NCBI GenBank assembly: GCA_023014365.1
Contig: JAEBUN010000001.1
Location: 2,046,001 to 2,110,000, forward strand
DNA from: Lepiota brunneoincarnata
Taxonomy: Eukaryota; Basidiomycota; Agaricomycetes; Agaricales; Agaricaceae
Length of the DNA stretch: 64,000 nt
Direction of reading: 5' to 3'
Translations under genes and position numbers: made by a program
Notes under the pieces: model-generated
The model's input: the letters and a program-made list of their open reading frames with translations, nothing else
The model's database searches: none
What the model was told of the DNA's origin: nothing
Part shown: positions 22,554 to 36,794 of the stretch, piece by piece
Layout: each line of letters opens with the position of its first letter
How positions within the stretch are numbered: position 1 is the first letter of the stretch

Positions 22554-23779
22554 ATGCCACTAGACGGGCACTCCTACCTCGTCTCCCAAGGTTGGGCAGG
22601 AAAGGGCAATGCGCTACGCCAAGGAGCCATCATCCGTCCCCTTGCTATCCCGCAAAAACGCACCCTCGCGGGCCTGGGCAAAGACCGAGATGAGGCGTTT
22701 CCCTTCTGGGATCAGTTGAGTGTCCTCTCTCTCTCTCTCCCTCTTCTCGTAGACATTTACCAACAAATAATAGTTTATTCTCTGTAGCAGCTAAAACTAT
22801 CCAAGTCAAATTATCCCAGGACGACGACAGCGACAACGGCAGCACTCTTGTATGCGCCTCCTATCCTTATCAACCCTCCACACGGGTCACAACTCACCCA
22901 TTTCTTTTACAACAGGACAGCAGGGTCAAGATATCTTTGGAACGTACGACGACAGGCATCCTATCCAATAAACCACCCAAGCTTGGCACACCCACATCCA
23001 CCTCTGGTACCAGTACACCCACTGCGACTTCACAACAATCCCATTATGATCGAAAACCCAACCTTCTCATCTCAGCCAAACGCGAAGCCGCCAAACACAT
23101 GCTTTACGCGCGATTCTTCAGAGCAGGTCCGTCGCTGCTCGGTCCCCTGGAGGAGACACAGACAGACCGGTTTGATGGGCAATATGGTTATTGGGATGTT
23201 ACTGGCGGGGTGAACGAGGATGGTGATGTGGTCAAGCGAGGAGGTATCCATCGGACTCCGATGGCGATTGCGAAAGCCAAGATGACGACCGCAAGTGCAA
23301 ATACATTGGGTCCTGTTGTTGCGGAGGCCAGCGGGAGAAAACGCAAGCGCGGGGACGAGGATCGTGCGAAGGAGGGGACTAGGAAAGAGAAAAAACGAGA
23401 GAAGACGAATCCTAAAGACAAGGAGGTGCGGGAAAAGAAGGACAAGAATAAAAAGAAGCGAGGCGAGCGCAAAGACTGGCAAACCATTGGTCCTTCAAAT
23501 GATGGAGACGCAAAGCGGGAACGAAAGCGCCGTCGTAAAGAGGAGAAGAGGGAGCAGAGGAAGAAAGAGAAAACGGATAAAAAAGGGGAGCTTAAGCGAT
23601 GCAACCACCAAGACAAGGAAGACAAAAAATCTACTACTGTCGCTGCGTCTCTTGAGAATTCGACCACTACCACCAGAGGTGGAGAAGGCATGGACGCTTC
23701 ACACCTTCCCTCATGCCCTAATATAGTCGACATCCCCGAGCCGAAAAAGAGGAAGAAGAAGCGGAGAGGGGTCGAGTGA
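22554..23779 (+). CDS. TMA23: G-patch, lysine-rich nucleolar protein (TMA23-like)
   Basis: The N-terminus GHSYLVSQGWAGKGNALRQG followed by KRTLAGLGKDRDEAFPFWD resembles the G-patch-like start of yeast Tma23, a nucleolar ribosome-biogenesis protein. A GTGTCC donor and a CTGTAG acceptor join it to TAKTIQVKLSQDDDSD. A second intron (ending near 22915) leads to the long last exon, with TTTGILSNKPPKLGTP and KREAAKHMLYARFFRAG. That exon ends in an extreme Lys/Glu/Arg-rich tail (about 23330-23600) terminating PKKRKKKRRGVE, typical nucleolar localisation sequence. Same strand as DOHH, 84 bases downstream of its stop. Frame intact, about 365 residues. Assignment to TMA23 rests on the first 60 residues. 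Confidence 0.7.
22725..22742 (+). repeat. (CT)n simple repeat in an intron
   Basis: CT-rich tract inside the first intron of the TMA23-like gene; it may vary in length between strains. Confidence 0.7.
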
Positions 23780-24069
23780 CACCGTTGTGTCGTGCGTCCT
23801 CATTGCTCAAGGGTATGCAAGAACAGCGTGTCGGTGTAGAACGCGACATTTTCTGCAACAAGCAAATTGGATAGCAAACACGCATTGCATAGAGTCTAAG
23901 GTCATGTCCCGAGTAATATGTACCAAGTAACGACCAGAGCAATGGAAACGGACGCAGAGCAAAATCACCTCGAGTCCGACGTCGAACAGATGCAAAAAAG
24001 GACCAGATGGGACAGATATAGCAGTATTGTACATGTTGGTGCTGAGGGGGGTCATATGGGCAGGAGAGC

Positions 24070-25823
24070 TCAGGATCGAACACTTCTCCATGCGCTCTGC
24101 ATTGCGATACGTCTTGCCTGGAAAAAAAGATCTCAGCACAATCCATCAGGGCCCCGGACAACCAGACCCACCTGATCAAGCGTGATCGAATCTTCCCTCA
24201 GTTCTACCCGTTGTACACCGGAACCGTCTTCGTCATCATCATCATCATCATCGAAGCCGGTTCGCGCGGCACCAGGTCTCATCCCACCAAAGGCGGCTCT
24301 GCCACCGGCAAGCGAGAACGGCGTCGATTGGACTGCAGTACCAAATACACTTGCGTTCTTCGGCGCCCCAAACGCAGCAAAGTCGGTTACAACCTTGCGG
24401 GGCGGTGAAGAGGGGGGAGAACGTAGTGGAACGACTGGGGTTGGTCTGGGAGGGGATCGCGGGGAAGAATAGGTCGAGTAGTAGGAGCTGCGTGACAGGT
24501 GTTGCCGCGCCTGAAGGTACTTGTCTGTAAAGCGAGTTCCATGTACCTGATAAAAACATGTGTTTGTTTCTGAATTACATCGAAAACTAATTTGCAACCT
24601 ACTCGCTTCAGCAGATGCCGGGCATCGGCTACCGAAGGGGAGTTCATAAACACGGCAACGTTATGTTTCGCCTCTTCCGACTCCTTGTATATGCTCTCGA
24701 TCACGACCTTTTTCGTGCTCTCGTTCCGTAAGAGAAGCTTCTCGTGCAACTCGCGTGCAACATCATCCACGCTCTCGTTATTGCCGAGAATGCGCTGAGC
24801 TACAGCGGCTCCTACTTCCCGTACGAGTCGTTCCATGTCCAGATTCTCCAGAACACTCCCAACAATGGCATGCGCAAGCAGATCGGCAGTTGTGAGTGGG
24901 AGCATAAGTCCAGATGTGATATTAGTCATTGCCTGATAAAAGTCTGTCGCGTACTGGCATTTTATGGGCGTTAATCCAGGTACTTGGATGGTACTTAAAG
25001 CTCACCGAGTATCCGCTAAGGGCAGGCTCGCAAGCAACAAAAAACTGTTTAAATCAAGAATTCAGCGACAATTCCGCCACAAAATGATTAGAACTCGGAC
25101 ATACCAGTGTAATACCCCGACTCGCCATCTCCCTGACAATCTGCAGTGGATCATTGCCATCAGGCGAGCCATCGTCAAAGCCTACAAGAATCAGGTTTTT
25201 CCTTTATGGTACCCATCCAACGCTCACCGTCACCATACTCTCCAATCCCATGGGGAGGGGCATCCGCAATCAATACAATCATCTTACTTGCATACTCCCT
25301 CCAATCCATATTCAGCGCCTCCGCAAGCGCAGCAGTGACTGCCTCAGGTCCATCCCCACCCCCTGAGGCGTAGAGTGTGGACAAATCCCTATGGACCTTG
25401 CTGATATCGGACGAGAACCCGAAGTTCTTTGTGATGTAGGTATGGTCCTGCGGAGGGTGGTCCCGGAAGGCAACGAGACCGACACGGAGATCCTCCGGGG
25501 TCTGGAGCTTGCCTGACTCGAAGATGTGTGCGCAGATTTGCTCGATGTTCTTTGTTGCAGAGGAGATGTAGCTTCCCTGGCTGCCGGTGCAATCCTGTAT
25601 AAAGACAAGGTCTCTGGTAGAAGTGGAGGTGGAAGTGAAAGGAGATGTGAGAGGTTTCAGCTTGAACGGAGGGTTGGGAGTGGCAGAGATGGAGTGCATC
25701 CTGGGCGTGGACTTACAGCATCTTTCGCCCCTCATCTGGTGCGCCTGTGCGGACATGGGAGAGGACTGGCTGCTCGACAAAGGCAGGCTGGAGACCCGCG
25801 TCCATGTTCATGTCTTCATTCAT
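24070..25823 (-). CDS. von Willebrand factor A-domain protein
   Basis: The N-terminus MNEDMNMDAGLQPAFVEQPV precedes a vWA domain. The first strand and MIDAS-like motif read LDLVFIQDCTGSQGSYI (DxTGS in place of the usual DxSGS), with EDLRVGLVAFRDHPPQDHTY and MIVLIADAPPHGIGEYGDG further on. Later exons give GFDDGSPDGNDPLQIVREMA, RGITLFFVACEPALSGYS, YATDFYQAMTNITSGLMLP and a helical stretch with coiled-coil character. The C-terminus is Pro/Ser-rich with a run of aspartates (about 24230-24252) and the final exon RRIAMQSAWRSVRS. vWA proteins of this type in fungi resemble the vWA part of alpha-kinase-like VwkA, but I see no kinase domain here. Six exons, frame intact, about 460 residues. Role unknown; divalent-metal-dependent protein binding is likely. 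Confidence 0.82.
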
Positions 25824-25985
25824 GATTTGAATAGATGGTGGTAGATAAATGGTAAAAGGAGAGATGGCCTCAGTCCGGTTTTAAGACTCATCAACGCCAC
25901 GAGTTTCCACTTCATCCCAGATTCGGATCTCACCGATCATCTCCTGCCTCAAGGCCAACGCGAGGTATCTACAACTGCTTATACA

Positions 25986-28713
<2,728 letters not shown>

Positions 28714-29204
28714 GTCCTGGTAGAGAAGCAATCGTTATAGTAGCTGGTTGACGGGAGGAAGAACACGATATAAGCAGGTTCGGAAGAGGGCACGTGATGT
28801 TATAATGACGAGAAGATTTTCCGCCCGTGCCCCCCATTGGCCCCCCCATCACCTTGCCCCGCTCACAATACAGGAAAGTACAAATAATTGAAAAAAATAT
28901 TTCACCAACAGGGTATTATTGCCGAGGGTATTACGTCGACTCCGAGTGTGCACAGACGCTCGAAGAGACACGTGAGCATGACGCGACCCTTCTGATCCGG
29001 AAGTATCCTCCGGATAGCACGAGTACACTGGACGAGCACGTTGGCGCTGGCTTGTTGCTAGGCTGGCTGGACTGCCATTGGGCATATATAAACACCCAGT
29101 GCTCTCGGCCCCGTCTGTCGAGTCACCATCCTCACCCGTCCGATCGACAGGTCACAGCCCCCAACGGCCCTACTTAACCACGCCACCTCTTTTCTTCTCC
29201 AACC
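28714..29204. promoter_or_regulatory. Divergent promoter region GEM1 / F-box gene
   Basis: 491 bases between divergent ATGs. It carries a TATATAAA box at 29085-29092 with an inverted CCAAT (ATTGG) at 29076-29080, 113-129 bases upstream of the F-box ATG. No comparable box is obvious on the GEM1 side. Confidence 0.55.
29085..29092 (+). promoter_or_regulatory. TATA box of the F-box gene
   Basis: TATATAAA preceded by CCATTGG, 113 bases upstream of the start codon at 29205. Confidence 0.6.
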
Positions 29205-30816
29205 ATGATTACAGATTTACCCCACGACGTTATCATTCTCATATTTGAGAGGCTGCAACCAGCAGCTCTGGCCTCGCTTGCACAGACGTGCACGACGTTG
29301 TATGACCTCGTACGTTCACGGCACCGCCTCTACAGTTCTCTCCGTCCTGACTCTCCCTCTAGGTCAATGAGCTTGGCTGGCCCTGCTATCTGCGCAACCA
29401 CCCCAGGCCTTCCTTTAGTCTCTCCCGTGCGAGGACGCGTTGGTCCACCCGCCTTTGTGTCCGATACGATACCATCACCGATAATGCATGGTCCCATAAT
29501 CAGTTCGTCGCCCGGCCACTCTCCAGTCCCTGGGCAGGCAAACTTGCTCCCCTCCTCGCCATCTCCACGAACCGCCTTATTGTCGCCTCGGGAACCAACA
29601 TCTACTCTTACATATTTGGATCCTCCGTGTCCGAAAATGATAGCAAAGCTCCTTCCATCATCTCCGAAGCCTCTTTCTCCCTTGCGGAAGGCCATAGACC
29701 CTCGGGTGATATCAGGGGGATAACACTAGGAAGCTCCAACGGACCTGATGATACCTTCTTCATCGCCTTCCAGGACGGCATTATCGAGCGTGTCAGGCTC
29801 GAATCGGCAACTTCAACACGTCCGCCGAGCATCACACGATACATCGTTAGCACCTTCCCAAATAGCGACTTCTCCGAAAGTCTCTCGTCGGCTTCACATC
29901 TCCTCCTATCATTCTCCTCAAACGGATCAGCGTCCATCGCAAATCACCGGGATGCTTCTGCCTCGTATTTATCCCCTCTCGTTTGGTCCTCTACGGTCGA
30001 CCTCAAAGCCCGCGGCTGGGCCTCTCATCTCTGTTTGACCTCTTCAACCCCCTACGCTGCCTTTGGCACCTCCCAGGGCAATGCCCCACTCACCATCTAC
30101 CACCTCCCTGACGGCCAATTCATGTCTTCCGCTCCCTCCGTGCTTCTTTCCACAGGATCAAACCCATCACAATCCTCCGCCGTGTACGGAATAGTACAGG
30201 CGCCCCCCTCTGCTTCCTGGGGTTCTTCTTCCCAAATTCTTGTTGCAGGGTGGTTCGACAGTAAAGTTCGTTGCTACGACCTCCGCACTCCATCCCACTC
30301 GGCCCGGTATGCAGCAGCATGCAACACTAATTCTGAAATGGGCAAACGAGTAGCACCAGTACTGAATCCTGTGCTATCCTTGCATAACCCATGGTCCTAT
30401 GAACCCATCTTCTCCGTCTCTTGCGGAGGAGGCTCAGGAAGTCATATTGCGGCTGGCTCCGCCCGTCACAGTGTCCTCTCTTTCTGGGATACCCGCGCAC
30501 CTAAGGAAGGGTGGAGTGCCCATGCTCCTGGGAACGATCCATCCCCTGTTTATTCTGTTATTCTTGAGAGCTCAAGGTGCTTCGGAGCTACGGAGAGTAG
30601 GCCGTTTGTCTATGACTTTGTTCGTCGGTCCTCCTTCTGGATTTCTAAGCCATGCTAAAAGCTTTCTTTTAGGGGCCTGGTGTGACAAGTAACACTTACC
30701 CGCCCATCACCCGTACTCGAGGGGACAAGCTCAAACCTCGCAAAAACACGGGCGACATACATTATTACGTGACCAAATACCTCCACAGTCGCGGTCTCAC
30801 TTCCAATGAACATTGA
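29205..30816 (+). CDS. F-box protein with WD40-like C-terminal region
   Basis: Substrate adaptor of an SCF ubiquitin ligase, by domain content. The N-terminal F-box reads MITDLPHDVIILIFERLQPA, then LASLAQTCTTLYDLV; it should bind Skp1. Exons are 29205-29309, 29363-30619 and 30673-30816 (introns of 53 bp each), giving 501 residues. The middle contains repeated beta-strand-like units with WD-type endings (FFIAFQDGIIERVRL, QILVAGWFDSKVRCYDLRTP, RHSVLSFWDTRAP), suggesting a degenerate beta-propeller for substrate binding. The C-terminus is HYYVTKYLHSRGLTSNEH. The long second exon makes start and frame secure. Substrate unknown. Confidence 0.85.
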
Positions 30817-31722
30817 ACCAGAGAGATTCGCTGATAGAATTGATTCGCAGCGGTAGAACTAGAGTTTTGGATGCCAAGCTCCCTGGTAATGTTATAATCG
30901 AACCCATCGCCTTCTGGTCATCCACGCTTCTCAAGGGCCCCGAGCTCAAAGTTTGATTTCTCATTATTCGATAGAGCATTGGCGTAATGCAAAAAAAGAG
31001 GCGAGCTGGTTGGTAGTATTAAACCCATGCACTCGGCTTGTTCAACATTCCGACCAACACTCTGGTGGATGTCCCGTGACTGGGCAATCCAACCTGGAGG
31101 CAACTTCCTGTCCAATCTTAGTCTCAAATAATACGTGTTGATGTACAACCTTTGCCTGCTTTTTTTCTGTGTCGTCGATTTTGGTGTTTCCTGTCTTTGC
31201 GGGGCCCAGCTTCACTATGATACGATGGCAGACGTCATTAAGCAATGAGGATAGTGTACTTGTTCGATTGTAATTGTTACAACAATGTTTGCGAATCAAC
31301 AACGAAAGAAAAGGGAAAGAAGTGGTTGTGATGAGGTAGAGGTAGCAGTGAAATGCAGTTTTACTGATGGTCGTGAGGAATGACATGGGACGGGGGCAAA
31401 GGCGACACAGCGAGAATGAAGTAGACGGAAGAAAGTTGTACAAAGCCAAAGATTTGGAAAGCATAGCGAGATAGAAGACTGAATGGACAACACGAGCCAT
31501 GAAAGATGCAAAACAAACACACTAGGAATATAACGACGGATATATGCATGTAAGAGATGCTCCAGGGTTCAAGTATGATAGATGAGAGAGTGGACAAAGT
31601 AGAGTCAAGGACATGAAAAAAAATAGCGAGAGGAGAGGCAAAAAAAAACATGAACGAAAGGTGATGGGGAGTAGGGAACAAGGTGTTTTGTCGTGTGGGG
31701 ATAGTAATGGCAATAGCGATTG
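30817..31722. other. Convergent intergenic region, F-box gene / RasGEF gene
   Basis: Holds the two 3' ends. A stretch at 30973-31016 matches 55279-55321 in sequence (see that repeat entry). Short ORFs on the minus strand at 31042-31762 have no recognised motif and are rich in Leu/Ser/Phe because of pyrimidine-rich DNA. Confidence 0.5.
30973..31016. repeat. Diverged dispersed repeat, copy A
   Basis: AGAGCATTGGCGTAATGC followed by GGCGAGCTGGTTGGTAG. The copy at 55279 has AGAGCACTGTCGTAATGC followed by GGCGAGCTGGTTGATGG. Differences are mostly transitions. Nature unknown. Confidence 0.5.
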
Positions 31723-34700
31723 TCACGAGGGTGTCGTCGCCGATTGTGACCGCGTCGCCCAATTAAATAATTGCCGCATATCACTAGTAGGTGGCGTATC
31801 AGCCGGCTGCTTGGGTTCCACAAGCAAACTATGAGAACAATGAATTAATCTCTGCGTGTCAAAGCAAAAGGAATACACACACCTCCGACGATATAGATCC
31901 TGGAGGTCTCCATTATGCTTCGAGTTCTCGAAACATACATTCAGGTAATCCTGTACCTCGGGGATCGCTTTCAAGTTATAAGGCACTTGGAAGCGTTGCA
32001 TATCTGTAGACGCATGTTAAATCCAATCGTTCGTTGAGGTGGCAAATCACCCCACCTTGGACAATTCTCGCAAGTTTGTGGTATTTATTAAAATTCAACA
32101 GCTTCTTGCTTGCATTCAATGGCGAGGCTCGATGGGATGGGTTACCCTCCCGGCAAAAGGTAACATCAGTGAGATACAGGCCTGGGTCCGCGTTCAATGA
32201 ATTATTTGTCATGAATGAGTCGGAAAGACGTACCAAGGAATGGAACCGCGGGGGGTGCGGTATTACGCAGTTTCGTGCGGTACTCGTGGTAGTTTCTTCC
32301 ATGATCTGCCAGCTTCCGCAGTGCCTCCAGCTGTATCTTGGATTTTTGTGGTACGCTCTAGTGCCAGAGTGCCTCAGAACCGTGAGGAGGTTAGCTCAGT
32401 CAACAAAAAAACACACCATCCAAGTTTGGTGCAGGCGGGAAATCGTCGAAGAATCTAAAGCAGCCAAAATCGACCGAGATGTGCTATAATTGCTCAACGA
32501 AGTACATCTCTGTAAGGTCACAAAGCCATCAGTACCTTTGACATGTCTTCAGCCACGAGAGATACTCACGTCAGCAACCTTGATGAAAAATTTAATCAAA
32601 AGCGTTCTCTTCTTCAAATCTTGCTCGTTCAAAATACTCTCTGCAACCCAACCTGTAATAGCCGTACTCAACGACGTCACTGCCCGCACATTCACAGGTG
32701 GCTTTGCCCCGTCCTGCCCCGCCCCCAGCACCTCGTTTGGTTGAATCGCACAATACAATGTACACTCCATGATCGTCATCTGCCTCGCCAGTTCGAGGGC
32801 ATCGAAATCGGTTACAAGAATACTCGCATAATCCTTCTTCTTCAATGTGACGAGGAGAGCCTTGGTCATGTTAGGCCTTGGGATTTCCGAAGGTGGTAGA
32901 CCAGCTGAAGGAGGATTGAGTGAAAATCCAGGATCACGCGCCCGTTCTCCTGTGGGACTGATGGCCAAGTCTGTGGTTCGCCTCCGAATATTTATGAGCT
33001 CAAGAATACGCTGAGCGGGTCCTGGGAAATAGGTCCCCAGGGCATCCCGGGTGAAGTTGATGAGTGTCGGTAGGGCGGTATCGTCTACCCCAGGCTGCCA
33101 ATATAACTCCACCCATAGCTTGATGAAATTTGACACCCGCAAACGAACGGGAAGACCCTTTTTCTGCTGCCATAACTGAAGCTCTTCGTAGGAAATGCCA
33201 CGTGGCGGCACAAGATTATACCGTGCGATGACGGTGTCCACAAGTTCAACGGGAGAAGAGAATAGCCTGAACATCATGAAAAACACGGCTGAGAACGCAG
33301 GGTCCACAATGGAATCGTGCGGAGTCATCTTCTCAACTAACACCTCCATCGTCGCACCGACTAGGTGCCCCTCGCTGTTGTATGCAACATCCTCGAGTGA
33401 ATAGTCGTGAGAGAACATCCACTTTGCAGGATCCTGATCGAATTCAGAAGGAATCAAAGGTAGCTCGCCGTTCGCTATCTTCTCCTCCAAAGGATTAGCA
33501 ACGCCGTGTGCTCTGGTGCTTCCTTCCCAAGTGGTCCCATCATCCGTGCGAGTAAAGGAAGCGGGTGACGGCAAATCAGGCTCAACAGCAAACTTGGAGA
33601 GTGACAAAGGTGCGGGCCGGTTGTCCTCTGGCGAAGTCGCAGTAGTGTCCAGTGACTGCGCCCATGAGGTCTTCGAGATGCCCGCTGGTGTCCGAACCCG
33701 ACGATGTCTCTCTCGACCGTGACACCATATTCAAGGCTTGTGGCTGAATTGTCATATCCTCTTCTTCTTCCGCGCCCACGCTCGAACGGTGATCGCCTAA
33801 TGCACCCATACTCGTCGATTTCGTCAGCACATTAGAACGCAAATAGTTGTGTTGCAGCTGTGCTGCTTGAGGTTCCTCACCCTCGGCGCATGGCAGGTTT
33901 AGGACAAAGGGTCTCTCACCACCCGCGCGATTCAGACACACTTTCACTGCAGCAACGCAATCAGCACCGGCCTTCAAGGCACCAGTCGCGGATCGGATGA
34001 GTGCGGCTTTTTCCTCCTCTTCCGACACCGTAGAGGAGAGTGGCATCGTCAATCGGCGAACAGACTCTGCCAAAGTGCTTGTCATGGTGTATAAGGCTTC
34101 ATTCGCGGACTTCAAGCTCCTGATCCTGAGGGATGGAACGTCCGGGTGGCCCATGACTGCGACGACGATGGTGAGAATCTTCGAGACCATTTCCACGATT
34201 TCACGAGTGAGCTCATATAAGTGTCCGGTGCTAGATGCATGCGATGACCGACTATGGGAATGTGCATGACCTATAAACGCAGCAATGGTAGATAGATAGT
34301 GGTCATGAGTGTACCGCAGTGCATCCAGAACCTGAGTTGAAGTAGCTAGACCAGAAGGGAAAGGGGGAGGTGACAAGCCACTTGGCAACTCTTGTGATGA
34401 AAACGACGAAGAAGACGAGGTGCTACTGGTAGACAGCTCGGGTTTGTGCCGGGTGAACACATGTTCCCTCAGCTGCCTCCCTTGCGTAGTTTGAGCACCC
34501 GGATCTTTTGAAAGTGGGACCACAAGCTGTGCAGAAGCACCATTACGGAGGTTCACCATGCTTTTTGCACGCATAGACGTTGGTGACAAAGATGTACCCC
34601 CCGTCCTTTCCCACTGTCTCTTCTGTGTTGGGGTGTGTCCATTCGGAGAGCCTCTATCGCACACTTCATCCCGACTGCTCCAAGACGGAGCTTCCGTTGC

Positions 34701-35764
34701 GGAAGATCCTTCCGGCTCGTCAACTGCTTGTGGAAGTTCAATTCCACACTGCACCGCGATGGCGACGAATCGCCGAACGTGAGAGAACACAAGACCGCCC
34801 GTCTTCAGCATTTCTGCGATCTCAGCTGTCAACTCCTCTTCAGCAAGAGTCTCTTCCGATGCTCTCTTCGCCTGGGATACTAACTTTGCGAGAGCGGTCA
34901 ATAACCGGCTACGTTCTTGCGCTAGTGCAGGATAACGCCGGAGAACAGGCGCATCTCGATTGATGGTTTCCGTCGTGCTTAATATTCGACGAACACAGGC
35001 AATAATGCATGCGGCAGAGGGTTGGAAATGAGCTATCCGGTTCGTCCGCACTGCATTCTGGAGTAAGGAAAGACCATGGACCATCGGGATCATGATAGGA
35101 GTGGAATAATGAATGGGATCGGTTGTGTAGCCCTCGAGTGAGGATTGTCGACTGTGTGGCTTTCGTAATGAAGAGGAGGCCCATGATGAGGCAGATGCAG
35201 TAGACTGCGTATGATGGTGTTGACCACGTTGTGGCTGGTAGGACAGATGGATCAACAACAACTATAGACACGAGACGAGGCCACCAGAGAACTCACCTGT
35301 TCCTTAGACAAGGCTGAAAAATCTACATTGACATAATTACTCGGGAACCAACCCCTTCTTCCCTCCAATTCTCCGTCCCACCAACCGCTGGAATCCCTAT
35401 TTAGGACGTGTATCACCTGGCCTGCACGGAACGACAAGCAGGTAGTATTCGAATCTTGTGGGTCATAATCGTGCATAGCGAGGACATATTCCGGGCCGGT
35501 GCGCACAGGCTCTTCGCAGGAAGGACTCGGAGAACGGGTGTAGGAGCGTGAACTTGTTCCGTGAGAAGGTTTTGGAGGTAGCAAAGACGAGGTCGAGGCT
35601 GAGGATGATGTGGAGGCATCGGAGACGCTGCGTGATCGCCGTTTTCCTGGACTTGGAGCACCCGCGCCCAGCAACAGATTCTCCTTGTTTGAACGTGATT
35701 TTGCGGAATGGGAGCTGGAGCTAGGCTTGACCTTGGTATCGATAGTCAGACGCGGAGTATACAT
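31723..35764 (-). CDS. CDC25: SH3-domain Ras guanine-nucleotide exchange factor (CDC25-like)
   Basis: Activates Ras by GDP/GTP exchange, upstream of cAMP or MAPK signalling. Eight exons by my model: 35764-35297, 35234-33726, 33655-32570, 32509-32417, 32357-32234, 32181-32056, 32003-31883 and 31828-31723. They add up in frame to 1,210 residues. The N-terminus is Ser-rich. An SH3 domain lies at about residues 93-148 (YVLAMHDYDPQDSN ... GWFPSNYVNV). A long linker includes a helical region with ELTREIVEMVSKIL. The RasGEF-N module is near residues 720-795 (FFMMFRLFSSPVELVDTVIA) and the catalytic RasGEF domain near 900-1150 (DALELARQMTIMECTLYCAI, WVAESILNEQDLKKRTLLIK, LYLTDVTFCREGNP, NKYHKLARIVQDMQRFQVPY). 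It ends MRQLFNWATRSQSATTPS. The same SH3-RasGEF order occurs in yeast Cdc25. Confidence 0.92.
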
Positions 35765-36794
35765 GGACCTGCACTATGCCAGTGGGGAACTGGGCTTAAG
35801 AACAAGTTGACGAGGAGGCACGACGGGCGGCTGATAGAAACATTTAATATCGGGGTGAAGGTGTTGTGCCTGGTGATTGGCGAGAAGCACCTACACTTGA
35901 AATGTGGTATTTGAGCCTACAATTTGATTCCAGCTCCCTGGGTTTGGCCGAGGGGAGTTGAGGCCAGACAACAAAGTAGGCAGAATTGCAAAGTGACGTC
36001 GGTGATGGCTTCACGGAAAAAGAATACACGCGGGAGGTGATGAGAGGTATACGAGTACTGAGAATGTGATACCCAGGGAAGGAGAAGGCCGTTGGGGAGA
36101 GGGGTGAGATACGGAGAAAAGGAAGGCCGATGAGTTGAACAAATTTGCACAATCTCGAGACTATATCTGCGTCCACAGAGTCCGCGCCTTTGGGCACAGG
36201 TCCACAGGACGAGAGATCCAAGTTGAACTATGAATAACAATGACAAACATCATGATCCCTATTTTAAACATTCAGTCCTCTTGCGCTCATCCGCACAGCC
36301 CAGAGCCTCACCTTTACTTTGGATTGGACTTTGCCCATACTCATCCTGCCTCTGCCTCCTCTTCTGCCCTTGCCGTACGCGCGTTTGCAACCTTGACAAC
36401 AAACTCCTGTTGCATATGTCATATCTCATCTCATAGCGTAATTCTTTTCCCTAATCACAATACGATTTACTCTCCCTCGCTTAGGGTCACAAGCACTGCC
36501 AGTGTGCAGTACCAATTGAGCACAGGTGGAGGGGGGCCACCGAACAAATGAGATCCAGATGCCGGGCTGTTCGGAAGAGACATATCATGTTACTGCTTCA
36601 ACGTAGTTGCATGGAAATTTTTTGTTCTGGGTTCACTTGATCGACCTTTGATCCATCTGCATGATGCCATTGAAAAACCTACAACTTCCTACACCATGTA
36701 GTATTCTCAATGAGAACGAACCAGCAGAGCAACCAGACAATCAACTGGGACTATCCAAAACGAGTGTGTAGGTCGAACTCTCTCCAATACCTCC
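35765..36794. other. Divergent intergenic region, RasGEF gene / dehydrogenase gene
   Basis: No gene recognised. It contains the promoters of both neighbours. ORFs on each strand (largest about 125 codons) have no recognisable motif. Confidence 0.5.

Noticed and set aside
23188..23733. 181-codon minus-strand ORF rich in Ser, Phe and Arg
   Set aside because: Antisense shadow of the lysine/glutamate-rich tail of the TMA23-like protein.
33600..33730. Apparent frameshift in the RasGEF gene near 33650
   Set aside because: A 70-bp intron (33725-33656, gtgtca donor, gcgcag acceptor) joins the two frames exactly, giving a continuous 1,210-residue protein.
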